Source of the DNA: Butyrivibrio sp. VCB2006
Lineage (GTDB): Bacteria > Bacillota > Clostridia > Lachnospirales > Lachnospiraceae
Assembly: GCF_000420945.1 (NCBI RefSeq)
Contig: NZ_ATVX01000017.1
Span: 1 to 64,000 of the forward strand
Reading direction: 5' to 3'
Length of the DNA: 64,000 bases
In this document: positions 44,702-54,313 of the stretch, piece after piece
How positions within the stretch are numbered: position 1 is the stretch's first letter
Layout: each line of letters opens with the position of its first letter
Position numbers and translations under genes: made by a program
Notes under the pieces: model-generated
Database searches by the model: none
Told to the model about the DNA's origin: nothing
Seen by the model: the letters and a program-made list of their open reading frames with translations, nothing else

Positions 44702-45741
44702 TGAAAAAAACAAGTGAAAAGAGCAGTATTTTTACAAAATTAAATGACACAAGTTTGCTGCTCATTATTACTATCGTAATCTTTTTTGCAATGTATATTG
44801 GAGCAATCATCTTTCAGGGCGGTGGATTTACCAAGCCTCAGATGCTGTTCAATATTCTAAATGCTAATGCTGCGCTCATCATAACATCAGTAGGACTCAG
44901 CATTGTAATGATAACAGGCGGTATCGATATTTCTGTCGGCGGTGTTGTTGCATTGGTATCAATGTGCTGCGCAGTATATCTTGATAAGATGGGCGGAAGT
45001 ATTATCGGATCTATCTTTATTGCTCTCGGAATAGGTCTCCTTTACGGTCTTGTACAGGGCTTTTTGGTAGCATACCTTGATATTCAGCCATTTATCGTAT
45101 CTCTTGCCGGTATGTTTTTTGCCAGAGGAATGACAACAATCGTTAATACAGCACCTTTCAACGTTGAAAACGCTGAGTTTGTAGCCCTCAAGGATACAAG
45201 AATCATCGTTCCGGGAATGGGCTCATACACCAGAAAAGGTATTTACGTACCTGCATATGTTGAAATTGGTGTGATTGTAGCACTGGTAATTGTGTTATTA
45301 TTGTTTGTAGTACTTCGCTGGACCAAGCTTGGACGAAGCTTTTACGCAGTTGGAGGAAACAAGCAGAGCGCACTTATGCTTGGCATAAATGTTAAAAGAA
45401 CTAAGTTCCTGTCACACTTGATCTGTAGTGTGCTTGCAGGAATTGCCGGATATGTATATTTCCTTCATGTTGGCTCAGGTTCAGCAAGCCATGCTATGGG
45501 TATGGAGATGAATGCGATTGCATCCTCCATCATTGGCGGAACAATGCTCACAGGCGGTGTTGGTAACCTTATCGGTACATTGTTTGGTGTTTTGTCACTT
45601 TGTACTATCCAGACAATCGTTGCATCAGCAGGCCTTGATGACGCATGGTGGACCGGAATCACAATTGCCGCTATGCTTTGTATTTTCCTGATCATCCAGA
45701 GTGTTGTTATGGTTCAGAAGCAAAAAGCATTAAAGGGTTAG
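44698..45741 (+). CDS. Sugar ABC transporter permease (YjfF-like)
   Basis: A 347-residue CUT2 permease forming a heterodimer with the preceding product. Conserved parts are LSIVMITGGIDISVGGVVALV, GLVQGFLVAYLDIQPFIVSLAGMF and AVGGNKQSALMLGINVKRTK. AAAGGAGG lies in the end of the upstream gene, and the ATGATG start overlaps its stop. Two distinct permeases are characteristic of the YtfQ/YtfR/YtfT/YjfF transporter type, which separates it from ribose or galactose systems that use one. Confidence 0.94.
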   Translation: MMKKTSEKSSIFTKLNDTSLLLIITIVIFFAMYIGAIIFQGGGFTKPQMLFNILNANAALIITSVGLSIVMITGGIDISVGGVVALVSMCCAVYLDKMGGSIIGSIFIALGIGLLYGLVQGFLVAYLDIQPFIVSLAGMFFARGMTTIVNTAPFNVENAEFVALKDTRIIVPGMGSYTRKGIYVPAYVEIGVIVALVIVLLLFVVLRWTKLGRSFYAVGGNKQSALMLGINVKRTKFLSHLICSVLAGIAGYVYFLHVGSGSASHAMGMEMNAIASSIIGGTMLTGGVGNLIGTLFGVLSLCTIQTIVASAGLDDAWWTGITIAAMLCIFLIIQSVVMVQKQKALKG

Positions 45742-45753
45742 GATAAATCTTTT

Positions 45754-46815
45754 ATGAAAACAGTTGCTAATTTAGCGATGGTACTGCTCCTGTCAGTGGC
45801 TTTGATAGCCGGCTGCGGGAGCAGTAGTGCGCAAAAAGATAGTGGGGATTCAGGATCCTCTTTGGAGTCAAAAGAGGCAGGAAAACTGATTACGGTTGGC
45901 TTTTCACAGCTGGGAGCTGAATCTGACTGGAGAAGTGCCAATACTATCTCCATGCAGTCAGCGTTTGTGCCGGAGGAAGGCTATAACCTGATCTACAAAA
46001 ACGGTCAGCAGAAGCAGGTCAACCAGATTACAGCGATCAGGACTTTCATTCAGCAGGAAGTGGACTATATAGTTCTTGCTCCTGTTACTGAGAGCGGCTG
46101 GGACTCTGTGCTTGGAGAGGCTAGAGACGCCGGGATTCCGGTTATTCTTGTTGACAGAAGAGTAGACGTGGCGGATAAAACTCTGTATTCCTGCTGGGTT
46201 GGTTCGGATTTTGAACTGGAAGGCCGCAAGATGGCTGCCTGGATAGATAGCTACACAAAGAGAATAGGCTTGGATGCCAGTGAACTTCATATTGTTAACA
46301 TTCAGGGAACGATTGGATCCACAGCTCAGATCGGCAGAACAAGAGGCCTTGCAAATGCAGCCAGAGAAAATGGCTGGGATCTCATGGCGGAGGTTTCAGG
46401 AGATTTTACTGAGACCAAGGGCCGAGAGGTTATGGCAGGTCTTCTGAAGCGTTTTGATAACATCAATATTGTGTACTGTGAGAATGACAATGAGGCAATT
46501 GGTGCTATTGATGCCATTGAAGCTGCAGGCAAAAAAGTCGGCTCCAACATCAGAAAAGGCGAGATCATGGTTGTCTCTTTTGACGGAGTAAACAAAGAAG
46601 CTCTGGACTATGCCAAGGAAGGAAAGATTTCCTGTATAGCAGAGTGCAATCCGCTTCATGGACCCAGAGTAAGAGCTCTCGTAGATATGCTGGTGGAAGG
46701 AGAGACTCCGGATAAATTCAACTACGTAGACGAAAGACTTTTTAGCTCAATTCCGGATGTTACGGAAGTAAAGGTAGACGGTGTCAGCTACCCGGTTCAG
46801 GGAATAGATGAGTAA
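45754..46815 (+). CDS. Second YtfQ-like sugar-binding lipoprotein
   Basis: A 353-residue lipoprotein (lipobox IAGC). It is closer to YtfQ than the first binding protein: TVGFSQLGAESDWRSANT, NGQQKQVNQITAIRTFIQ, APVTESGWDSVLGEARDAGIPVILVDRRVD and NIQGTIGSTAQIGRTRG are near-canonical. It lies 12 bases after the permease gene. It shares one transporter with the binding protein at 40883 but has ordinary codon use, so it is probably less abundant. It may extend the substrate range or feed the adjacent two-component sensor. Confidence 0.93.
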   Translation: MKTVANLAMVLLLSVALIAGCGSSSAQKDSGDSGSSLESKEAGKLITVGFSQLGAESDWRSANTISMQSAFVPEEGYNLIYKNGQQKQVNQITAIRTFIQQEVDYIVLAPVTESGWDSVLGEARDAGIPVILVDRRVDVADKTLYSCWVGSDFELEGRKMAAWIDSYTKRIGLDASELHIVNIQGTIGSTAQIGRTRGLANAARENGWDLMAEVSGDFTETKGREVMAGLLKRFDNINIVYCENDNEAIGAIDAIEAAGKKVGSNIRKGEIMVVSFDGVNKEALDYAKEGKISCIAECNPLHGPRVRALVDMLVEGETPDKFNYVDERLFSSIPDVTEVKVDGVSYPVQGIDE

Positions 46816-46908
46816 CTTTTCATGACAATTTATCAATATTTTATTTGAATTATTGACGAATTTGTAGCCATAATATACGTAGTAGGATATTTCAATAGGA
46901 GGCCAGAC

Positions 46909-47283
46909 ATGAAGAGGAAGATTCTTATAGCTGATGATACGACCTTTATGAGAGAGATGTTGAAATCTGCGCTTGATCCTGAGAAATTTCAGATTGTAGG
47001 AGAGGCTACAGACGGAATCCAGGCTGTTGAGTTTTACAAGGAAAAAAAGCCCGAGCTGATGATTCTGGATATCAATATGCCTAAAATGAATGGAATTGAC
47101 GCTCTTACTGAGGTTATCAAGTATGATCCCAATGCCAATGTTATCATGTGCTCCGATCAGAAGTATGAGAACATGATTGTTATGGCGATAAAGAGAGGCG
47201 CCAAGGACTTTGTCATCAAGCCATTTACGGCTTCAGATGTTATTACTGCGGTAAATAAGATATTTGATGACGATGACGAATAA
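46909..47283 (+). CDS. CheY-like single-domain response regulator
   Basis: A 124-residue receiver domain without output domain. Asp9 and Asp10 (IADDTTFMREM), phospho-acceptor Asp54 (ILDINMPKMNG), Ser82 (MCSDQ) and Lys104 (VIKPF) are all in place. It resembles CheY proteins of Clostridia. It may act on the flagellar motor, or relay a signal. AGGAGG precedes the ATG. No other che genes are beside it; the nearest chemotaxis gene is the receptor at 29.9-31.7 kb. Confidence 0.92.
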   Translation: MKRKILIADDTTFMREMLKSALDPEKFQIVGEATDGIQAVEFYKEKKPELMILDINMPKMNGIDALTEVIKYDPNANVIMCSDQKYENMIVMAIKRGAKDFVIKPFTASDVITAVNKIFDDDDE

Positions 47284-47299
47284 TTGATGAATAAAATAT

Positions 47300-47336
47300 A
47301 GGCCTGTCGGAAAATGTTTCCGGTAGGCCTCTTTAT
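47300..47336 (+). terminator. Terminator after the CheY-like gene
   Basis: The stem AGGCCT.TCGGAAA / TTTCCG.TAGGCCT (47300-47330) is followed by CTTTATG, between two converging genes. Confidence 0.7.
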
Positions 47337-47352
47337 GTGTGTTAAACTGCGA

Positions 47353-47877
47353 TTATTTCTTGGTTCTGTATTTTTCTGTTGCTTCGGCTATTTTCTTTTT
47401 GTCAATCTTGCCCTCTGCGATAGTGCTTGCCATCCAAAGCTTAAGAGATTCAACTGTAAGATCAATCTGATCAAGCTGTTCCTGGATCTTGACGAAATCA
47501 GGAAGTTCATCCTCAGTGATCTCGCCATCAGCTGTGATGTCGATGAGGCGCTCTTTCTGTCTGTCCAGAGAGTTCAGAGCTGAAAGCATTCCAAGAACAA
47601 TCTCTGAAAGAGATGAGAGCTTAACTTCAGGTACAGATTCCTGACCGATTCTGCATTCGTGTGTGCAGTAGTAATTGCAAAGCTCGGGCTTTTTGTAGGC
47701 GCGGGACATATCAAGTACATCCTCGGGATAAATTGCGGTTTTGCCTGTTTCCATCTTTTCAAGTCTGCTCTCGCTGATTGTGCCAATAAGCTCGCTGGCC
47801 TGTGCTCTTGTAAGGCCGGCTTCTTCACGGCTTTCGAAGTATATGTTCTTATTTTCTCTGATTGATCTTTTTCCCAT
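47353..47877 (-). CDS. XRE-family transcriptional regulator with Cys cluster
   Basis: A 174-residue protein. The N-terminal helix-turn-helix (about 12-62, REEAGLTRAQASELIGTISESRLEKME) is XRE-like. It is followed by a Cys-rich segment (LCNYYCTHECRIG, three Cys) and a long helical C-terminal part. The cysteines could bind a metal cluster or sense redox. AAGGGGATT precedes the ATG. It is divergent from the beta-mannosidase gene; whether it controls that gene is not shown by the sequence. Confidence 0.82.
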   Translation of the reverse strand: MGKRSIRENKNIYFESREEAGLTRAQASELIGTISESRLEKMETGKTAIYPEDVLDMSRAYKKPELCNYYCTHECRIGQESVPEVKLSSLSEIVLGMLSALNSLDRQKERLIDITADGEITEDELPDFVKIQEQLDQIDLTVESLKLWMASTIAEGKIDKKKIAEATEKYRTKK

Positions 47878-48070
47878 TTGTAATCCCCTTAAAACTCTCT
47901 AATAATGCGTTTCCAATCCACTTAGTTACGCAACACCTATATATTATCTTATTTCATGGAAAAAAAGAAGTTAATTTACATGATTAATTTAGTAAATGCG
48001 ATATAATGAGAAAAGGTTTATAAGGTCGTACTTTTTGATACTTTTTGTACATCTTTGGAAAGGAAACTAT

Positions 48071-50533
48071 ATGATTACCAGAAACTTACATGATAATTGG
48101 GAAATGCGTAGAATGGACCAGGATAAGTGGTATCCGGCTACTGTTCCTGGCACAGTTTACACAGATCTTATGGATAATGGGCTCATGGAGGACCCATATT
48201 ACAGAGATAACGAGGATAAAGCGCTTCGTCTGATGGATTATGACTATGAGTACCGCATGAGTTTTGCCCTTGAGGAGAATGATGAGCTTTCTTCCTGCGA
48301 CGAGATCGATCTTAGACTTGAGATGATTGATACTGTAGCAGACATTTATCTCAATGATAATCTGCTTGATAGTATTTGCAATATGCACAGGACTTTTGAG
48401 TATGCCGTAAAAGGCATTTTAAAGGCCCAAAACGAGCTTAGAATTGTGTTACATAGTCCTAATGCCTTTATCAAAAAAGAATTCGAAAAAGACCCTGTAC
48501 TTGGCTCTGAGGACTGTAGCAAGGGATTCCCCAAGCTCCGTAAGGCACACTATATGTTTGGCTGGGATTGGGGCCCAAGACTCCCCGATGCCGGTATTAT
48601 GAGGCCGGTAAGTCTTATTGGTGTCAAGAAGGCAAGGCTTGATGATGTTTATGTGAGACAGGACCATGAAAATGGCAAGGTTATCCTGGCGATTGACACA
48701 GGCTACCGAGTTGCACAGTCTCTTGTACCAGGATGGGTAGGCCCGGAAGGATGCGTAACAACTGTTACTGTTACAGGCCCCGACGGATCTGCTATAGCAG
48801 AAAATGTTGGTGCCCCTTATAGAGTTGAAATTGAGAATCCTAAGTTGTGGTGGCCAAATGGATATGGAGCTCAGCCGTTGTATACAGTTAAGGTTGAACT
48901 TAAGGACAATAGCGGAGATGTTCTTGATGTCTGGGAAAAGAGAATTGGTCTTCGCACCATGACAATTTCAAGACAGAAGGATGAATATGGCGAAGAGTTC
49001 TGCCATGTAGTAAATGGCGTCAAGATTTTTGCCATGGGTGCGGACTATATTCCACAGGACAATATTCTCAGCCGCGTCAACAAGGAGCGCACAAGACAGC
49101 TTCTTACTCACTGCGCTAACTCACACTTTAACTGCGTAAGAGTATGGGGCGGCGGTTACTATCCGGAGGATGATTTCTATGATATCTGCGATGAACTGGG
49201 GCTTGTAGTTTGGCAGGATCTGATGTTTGCCTGCGCGGTGTATAGACTATCAGAGGACTTTGAGGAGAATATCACAAAAGAGGTTGTTGAGAACGTTAAG
49301 AGACTTCGGCATCACGCCAGCCTTGGTCTTTGGTGCGGCAATAATGAGATGGAGCTCTTTGTTGGACAGGAGCACTGGGGAGCAAAGTTTACCCTCAAGT
49401 CGGATTACGTCAAGATGTATGAATATCTTTTCCCGAAGCTTATGAAGGTACTGGATCCTCAGACTTACTATTGGCCAGCAAGCCCATCTTCAGGCGGTGG
49501 ATTTGATAATCCTAACGACGAGAACAGAGGAGATGCCCATTATTGGGAGGTTTGGCATGGTAATCAGCCATTTACAGCGTATCGTCAGTTCCATTTCAGA
49601 TATCTTTCGGAGTTTGGATTCCAATCCTTCCCTTCTGTTAAGACGATTGAGACCTTTACAGAGCCGAAGGACCGCAATATCTTTTCCTATGTGATGGAGA
49701 AGCATCAGCGTAATAGTGCGGCAAACGGCAAGATAATGAACTATATGAGCCAGACATATCTTTATCCGGAGAGCCTTGATGAGCTTGTATATTATTCTCA
49801 GCTTTTACAGGCAGAGGCTATCAGATATGGCGTTGAGCATTTCCGTAGGAACAGAGGAAGATGCATGGGCACAGTGTATTGGCAGCTCAATGACTGCTGG
49901 CCTGTTGCTTCCTGGGCATCTATCGACTACGAGGGCAGATGGAAAGCGCTCCAGTATTATGCCAAGAGATTTTTTGCTCCGATTCTTGTGTCCTGCGAGG
50001 AGAAGGGATATCTGGATCAGAGAGTGAGCGTTAATGATGATGCTGATCCAATCCGTAAATCCATAAGGCTCAATGTTCAGAATGAAACTATGGACAGCCA
50101 TGAACTGGTGGTGGAATGGCAGCTTAGAAATTCAAAAGCAGATGTTATTGATGCTGGCAGCGAAAGCTTTACAGCTGAGCCATTATCTACAGTTTGGTTT
50201 GCCGAAAAAGATATGGATAATGCGGATCTTTATGAGAATTACGTAAGCTATCAGGTACTGGAAAAGGGAGAAGTTGTATCTGAGGGAACAGTTCTTTTCT
50301 GTCCGCCCAAGCACTTTAAGTTTGCAGATCCCGACCTGAAATTTAGGGTAGAAGGGGATGAAATTGTAATTTCTGCAAGCGCATATGCTAAGAGCATTGA
50401 GATACGTAATGAGGAAGATAATCTTCTTTTATCCGATAACTATTTTGACTTAAATGCCGGGGAGAAGAGAGTGAAGATACTCAGCGGAAATACTGATGGT
50501 TTAAGGGTTAGATCTGTAGGAATCAGGCATTAA
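48071..50533 (+). CDS. Beta-mannosidase, glycoside hydrolase family 2
   Basis: An 820-residue GH2 enzyme releasing mannose from beta-mannosides. The N-terminal sugar-binding domain begins LHDNWEMRRMDQDKWYPATVPGT-like sequence (first 30 residues), followed by the immunoglobulin-like domain and the TIM barrel. The acid/base Glu426 lies in WCGNNEME and the nucleophile Glu514 in LSEFGFQSFPS. HYWEVWHG and GTVYWQLNDCWPV are typical of the beta-mannosidase branch rather than beta-galactosidases. There is no signal peptide, so it works in the cytosol on imported oligosaccharides. The start at 48071 follows GGAAAGGAAAC; the frame opens 25 codons earlier. Confidence 0.93.
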   Translation: MITRNLHDNWEMRRMDQDKWYPATVPGTVYTDLMDNGLMEDPYYRDNEDKALRLMDYDYEYRMSFALEENDELSSCDEIDLRLEMIDTVADIYLNDNLLDSICNMHRTFEYAVKGILKAQNELRIVLHSPNAFIKKEFEKDPVLGSEDCSKGFPKLRKAHYMFGWDWGPRLPDAGIMRPVSLIGVKKARLDDVYVRQDHENGKVILAIDTGYRVAQSLVPGWVGPEGCVTTVTVTGPDGSAIAENVGAPYRVEIENPKLWWPNGYGAQPLYTVKVELKDNSGDVLDVWEKRIGLRTMTISRQKDEYGEEFCHVVNGVKIFAMGADYIPQDNILSRVNKERTRQLLTHCANSHFNCVRVWGGGYYPEDDFYDICDELGLVVWQDLMFACAVYRLSEDFEENITKEVVENVKRLRHHASLGLWCGNNEMELFVGQEHWGAKFTLKSDYVKMYEYLFPKLMKVLDPQTYYWPASPSSGGGFDNPNDENRGDAHYWEVWHGNQPFTAYRQFHFRYLSEFGFQSFPSVKTIETFTEPKDRNIFSYVMEKHQRNSAANGKIMNYMSQTYLYPESLDELVYYSQLLQAEAIRYGVEHFRRNRGRCMGTVYWQLNDCWPVASWASIDYEGRWKALQYYAKRFFAPILVSCEEKGYLDQRVSVNDDADPIRKSIRLNVQNETMDSHELVVEWQLRNSKADVIDAGSESFTAEPLSTVWFAEKDMDNADLYENYVSYQVLEKGEVVSEGTVLFCPPKHFKFADPDLKFRVEGDEIVISASAYAKSIEIRNEEDNLLLSDNYFDLNAGEKRVKILSGNTDGLRVRSVGIRH

Positions 50534-50628
50534 CTTATGGCCAAAAATACTATCAAAATGTTATAAAAATTTAACGAATTGCCGTACAAAGTTATGTTAA
50601 AATTTTTTCTGTGAAAGGAGTGACTTGT

Positions 50629-50916
50629 ATGGCAGATACTAGATCAGACTTAATTAATCAGCTGGCGGCCAGTATGGGTGCAGGAGATTACGCCAAGACC
50701 AGATTTGAAGAATCAAGGTATGACGCGGAAACCGGTACATTATATTGTGATGGATACGTTATTTCTAAATCAGTCATTGATGAAGCAATTCAACACTTCA
50801 AGCTGATGCAGAGCAAATGCGATATGAATGACCCGGCCTCGAGACACATGGCGCTGATATATAAAACTGCTTTGGAAGGCATCAAGAAGCTTCGAGAAGC
50901 AGATAAAAAAGAATAA
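50629..50916 (+). CDS. Small uncharacterised soluble protein, 95 residues
   Basis: It begins MADTRSDLINQLAASMGAG, has a beta hairpin around GTLYCDGYVISKSV and ends in a helical, charged tail. I do not recognise the family. AAGGAG precedes the ATG and a terminator follows, so it is likely a genuine monocistronic gene. No membrane segment and no signal peptide are seen. Confidence 0.65.
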   Translation: MADTRSDLINQLAASMGAGDYAKTRFEESRYDAETGTLYCDGYVISKSVIDEAIQHFKLMQSKCDMNDPASRHMALIYKTALEGIKKLREADKKE

Positions 50917-50931
50917 ACTATAAGGGTCACT

Positions 50932-50958
50932 ATGGTCTTTTACCAGGTGGCCCTTTTG
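50932..50958 (+). terminator. Terminator after the 95-residue protein gene
   Basis: The stem AAGGGTCAC / GTGGCCCTT (one G-T pair) is followed by TTGT. Confidence 0.7.
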
Positions 50959-51041
50959 TATTCAGTAGATTAATGCACGTTTTGATGATATGATTAATAT
51001 GATGCTCAGTGTATGTACATTATTTTGGGGAGGTATGCTTA

Positions 51042-51680
51042 ATGCAAAACTACAACAAGATTGAATATGCAGGACACAGTAATGTTATTTTGAGGATAAC
51101 ACCGGGACATTTTGTAACACCGCATTCCCATGTCAATTATTATATGGATCTTTGTGATACTAAGGCAAGAATGAAGGAAGCAAGAGCAACAGGTGAGGCC
51201 CTTGCGGAGATGTATCTTGCATCTGATGTCATCGACACAATTCTGTGCCTCAATGGCATGGAGGTTGTAGGTGCGTACATGGCGGATACGCTTACCCAGG
51301 CCGGTATTATTTCCATGAATTCGCATAAAACTATGTACATTACACAACCTGAGACCAATGTTAACGGGCAGATGATGTTCAGAGAGAATAATAAGCACAT
51401 GATCGATGGCAAAAAAGTACTGATTCTCATCGATTCAGTTACAACAGGCGGAACGCTTCAGGCAGCCCTTGATTCCGTAAGATTCTATAAGGGCGAAGCT
51501 GTAGGTATTTCTGCAGTATTCTCTATAGCAACTCAGATTGAAAATACTCCGATCAGAGCTCTTTTCACTAAGAGGGACTTCCCGGAGTATGCAAGTTATA
51601 GTCATGACAGTTGCCCTCTTTGCAAAGAGGGTCAGCCGGTTGATGCAATTTGTAACGGATACGGATTCTCAACAGTGTAA
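51042..51680 (+). CDS. Phosphoribosyltransferase-fold protein (orotate PRT-like)
   Basis: A 212-residue protein with a type I PRTase fold. The PRPP-binding loop is VLILIDSVTTGGTLQAAL (about residues 127-144), and the upstream part ILCLNGMEVVGAYMADTL resembles the PPi-loop region of orotate phosphoribosyltransferases. The C-terminus has a CxxC (SCPLCKEGQPVDAI), possibly a metal site and unlike standard PyrE. GGGGAGG precedes the ATG. It is 21 bases upstream of the EAL gene and probably co-transcribed, so it may not be a simple pyrimidine enzyme. Confidence 0.82.
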   Translation: MQNYNKIEYAGHSNVILRITPGHFVTPHSHVNYYMDLCDTKARMKEARATGEALAEMYLASDVIDTILCLNGMEVVGAYMADTLTQAGIISMNSHKTMYITQPETNVNGQMMFRENNKHMIDGKKVLILIDSVTTGGTLQAALDSVRFYKGEAVGISAVFSIATQIENTPIRALFTKRDFPEYASYSHDSCPLCKEGQPVDAICNGYGFSTV

Positions 51681-51701
51681 TTATTTACTAATGAGGGATT
51701 T

Positions 51702-54155
51702 ATGGCAGATATCTCGAAACCGGATGTTCAGGATTACGTCGTAAATAAAATAGATGAAGCTATCCAGAATGAGTGGATCAAGGTGTACTATCAGCCTGTA
51801 GTCCGCTCTATTACTGGTGAACTATGCGGCTGTGAGGCTTTGGCAAGATGGATCGACCCAGAGATTGGTTTTTTGTCGCCTTATGAGTTCATTGGTGCGC
51901 TTGAGAAGCATGACCTTATTTACAAGCTGGACTGCTATGTGCTTGAGCATGTTTGCTGGCAGATTAGTAAGGAGCTGGAAGATTGTGCTCATTCTGTGCC
52001 TACATCTATCAATTTCTCCAGACTTGATTTTATCAAGCTGGACATGGTTGAGGTTGTTGAGAATCTTGTCAAAAAATATGACATTCCCAGAGATATGCTC
52101 CATATTGAAATCACTGAGAGCATGATCGTTTCCGATGAAGAGCTTATGGCCAGGGTTATTTCCGACTTCAGAAAGGCCGGATATGAGATCTGGATGGACG
52201 ATTTTGGAAGCGGTTATTCTTCCCTGACGCTTCTTAAGGACTATGATTTTGATCTTCTTAAATTGGATATGCGTTTTCTGTCCACTTTTAACGAAAAGGC
52301 TCAAAGTTTGATCAGATCCACCGTATCACTGGCTAAGGATCTGGGTATAAAAACCCTTGCAGAGGGTGTTGAGACGAAGGAACATTTTGAGTTCCTTAAG
52401 TCTATTGGTTGTGGAAAAATTCAGGGCTACTATTTTGGTAAGCCAATGCCACAGGATGAATTCTGGGCTCACATCATAGAACAGGGGCTTAAAGTCGAGG
52501 AGAGGCAGTGGAGAAGCTTCTATGAAGTTGCCAGTCTGACTGTACGTGAAACGGATGCTCCTTTGGCCCTTATGCTTGATAATGGCGAGGAGCTTAAGAC
52601 TCTTTTCATAAATCAGGCATATAGAAATCAGATTTCATTTAATGCGAAGATAAAAGCTGAGGAGATTGACGAAAAAATCTTTAAAAGCGGATCCCCGTTA
52701 GCAAAAAAGTATAGAGAAATCGGAGATATTATTGAGAAAAGCGGTAATTTGGAAACCTTCTACTGGACATATAATGGAAGGTACTTAAGGTTCAGAGGAC
52801 AGTGCATTGCAAAACATAACGGTAGTTATATTGTAAGGGCTGAAATACACAATATTACCCAGGATGAAGGCGGCCAGGAAGCGGGAAGATTAGATGCCAA
52901 ATTAAGAGATCTGAATCTTCTGTATGAACTGGTTGATATTATCAATGTCAAGAATCGAGATATATCTCCTCTCATGGGAAAATTTAGATACATTGATTCC
53001 GAAGACTATATTTTCGATAGTTTTGAAAATACCGTTAATTATTTCGTTAATAATTTTGTCTTCCCGAGTCAGAGGGAGAGATTTAAAGAGTTCCTGAACC
53101 TGGATGTCATGAAAGCCAAGGTTCAGGCTACGAACAGGGGACATATAGAAGAAGCTTATAGAATCAAACAGAAGAACGGAGCTTATGAGTGGAGGGAATG
53201 CGTTCTTATGATGATTCCGGGAACTGATGGCGAGGAATATCTGTTTGGTGTAAAGTCTCTTCCAATTGGACTCAATATTGATAATCCTAATTATGAAGAA
53301 CATATGACTTCAGAAGTTTTAAGGTACTATGGTCTTATTTGGGAGAATCTGATATGGAATAGCCGTATTAAGTTCTTTTGGAAGGATAAACAGCGAAGGT
53401 TCATGGGCGTCAGCCAGTCATTCCTTGATTTCTATGGAATAAAGTCCAAGGATGACATTGTTGGTAAAACCGATGAGGACATGCATTGGCATATAGATGA
53501 TTTCTATATGAACCGTGAACTGGAGGTTATGAGTAAGGGAATCAGCCTTAAGGATGAGCCGGGACAGTGCATTGTAAGAGGTGTCATGCACAATATTATG
53601 TGCAATAAGATGCCTATTTATAACGATGGTGAAATTATAGGTCTTTTTGGATATTTCATTGATACTGAAGAAGAACTTAGTAAGGTTAACGGAACGAATG
53701 CGTCAAGTGTTGATACCATTACCGGGTTAATGAATGCAAGAGGCATTCTGGATACCATGATAGGTTATGCTATTCAATATGATGATAATGATCGAAATTA
53801 TGGAATTATCATGGTAGATAACAAGAATCATGATAGAATCATCAAGTATTTTGGAAAAATAATAGCCAATGACCTGATGAAGGAAATCGGAAAGAAAATT
53901 GTAGAGGTAACAGGTCAGTCCTGCTCTGTAGGAAGGCCCAAAGGTTCTATCTTTACAATCATTACAGATGCTGATTCCAGAGAAGAACTTCAGGAACTTA
54001 CAGACAAGATAGTTGCAAATGTCAACACCATCAGAGAAATAGACGGAAGCAGCGTTACACTTAGGATTGAGAGTGTATTTAAGCTTCGTTCTGAGGAAGG
54101 TCTGACAGCAGAGAATATGTATCAGATCGTGATGGAAATGATTGAGAAGGCGTAA
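51702..54155 (+). CDS. EAL phosphodiesterase with PAS-like region and degenerate GGDEF domain
   Basis: An 817-residue soluble protein with the EAL domain at the N-terminus (about 15-260). Its catalytic residues look complete: CEALARW, TSINFSR, IEITES, DDFGSG, LKLD, AEGVET and GKIQGYYFGKP, so c-di-GMP hydrolysis is expected. A PAS-like region follows (about 270-400), then a second one around 440-650. A C-terminal GGDEF-type fold has its active loop replaced by GRPKGSIF, and so is inactive as a cyclase, perhaps binding GTP as a regulator. The EAL-first order is unusual. Start follows GAGGGATTT. Confidence 0.88.
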   Translation: MADISKPDVQDYVVNKIDEAIQNEWIKVYYQPVVRSITGELCGCEALARWIDPEIGFLSPYEFIGALEKHDLIYKLDCYVLEHVCWQISKELEDCAHSVPTSINFSRLDFIKLDMVEVVENLVKKYDIPRDMLHIEITESMIVSDEELMARVISDFRKAGYEIWMDDFGSGYSSLTLLKDYDFDLLKLDMRFLSTFNEKAQSLIRSTVSLAKDLGIKTLAEGVETKEHFEFLKSIGCGKIQGYYFGKPMPQDEFWAHIIEQGLKVEERQWRSFYEVASLTVRETDAPLALMLDNGEELKTLFINQAYRNQISFNAKIKAEEIDEKIFKSGSPLAKKYREIGDIIEKSGNLETFYWTYNGRYLRFRGQCIAKHNGSYIVRAEIHNITQDEGGQEAGRLDAKLRDLNLLYELVDIINVKNRDISPLMGKFRYIDSEDYIFDSFENTVNYFVNNFVFPSQRERFKEFLNLDVMKAKVQATNRGHIEEAYRIKQKNGAYEWRECVLMMIPGTDGEEYLFGVKSLPIGLNIDNPNYEEHMTSEVLRYYGLIWENLIWNSRIKFFWKDKQRRFMGVSQSFLDFYGIKSKDDIVGKTDEDMHWHIDDFYMNRELEVMSKGISLKDEPGQCIVRGVMHNIMCNKMPIYNDGEIIGLFGYFIDTEEELSKVNGTNASSVDTITGLMNARGILDTMIGYAIQYDDNDRNYGIIMVDNKNHDRIIKYFGKIIANDLMKEIGKKIVEVTGQSCSVGRPKGSIFTIITDADSREELQELTDKIVANVNTIREIDGSSVTLRIESVFKLRSEEGLTAENMYQIVMEMIEKA

Positions 54156-54172
54156 AAAGCATGAAAATGTGA

Positions 54173-54217
54173 CCCCTAAGTCGATAGGATAACACTTATT
54201 GACTTAGGGGATTTTTT
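54173..54217 (+). terminator. Terminator after the EAL gene
   Basis: The stem CCCCTAAGTC / GACTTAGGGG with an 18-base loop is followed by ATTTTTT. Confidence 0.85.
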
Positions 54218-54313
54218 GCGCATTTTAGTGCCACATTATTTAGATTTTTATTGTTTATTGGTATATAATAACTATTGCTGTTCATGAAAAAAGTTTTAGA
54301 GGAGATTTAGTGT

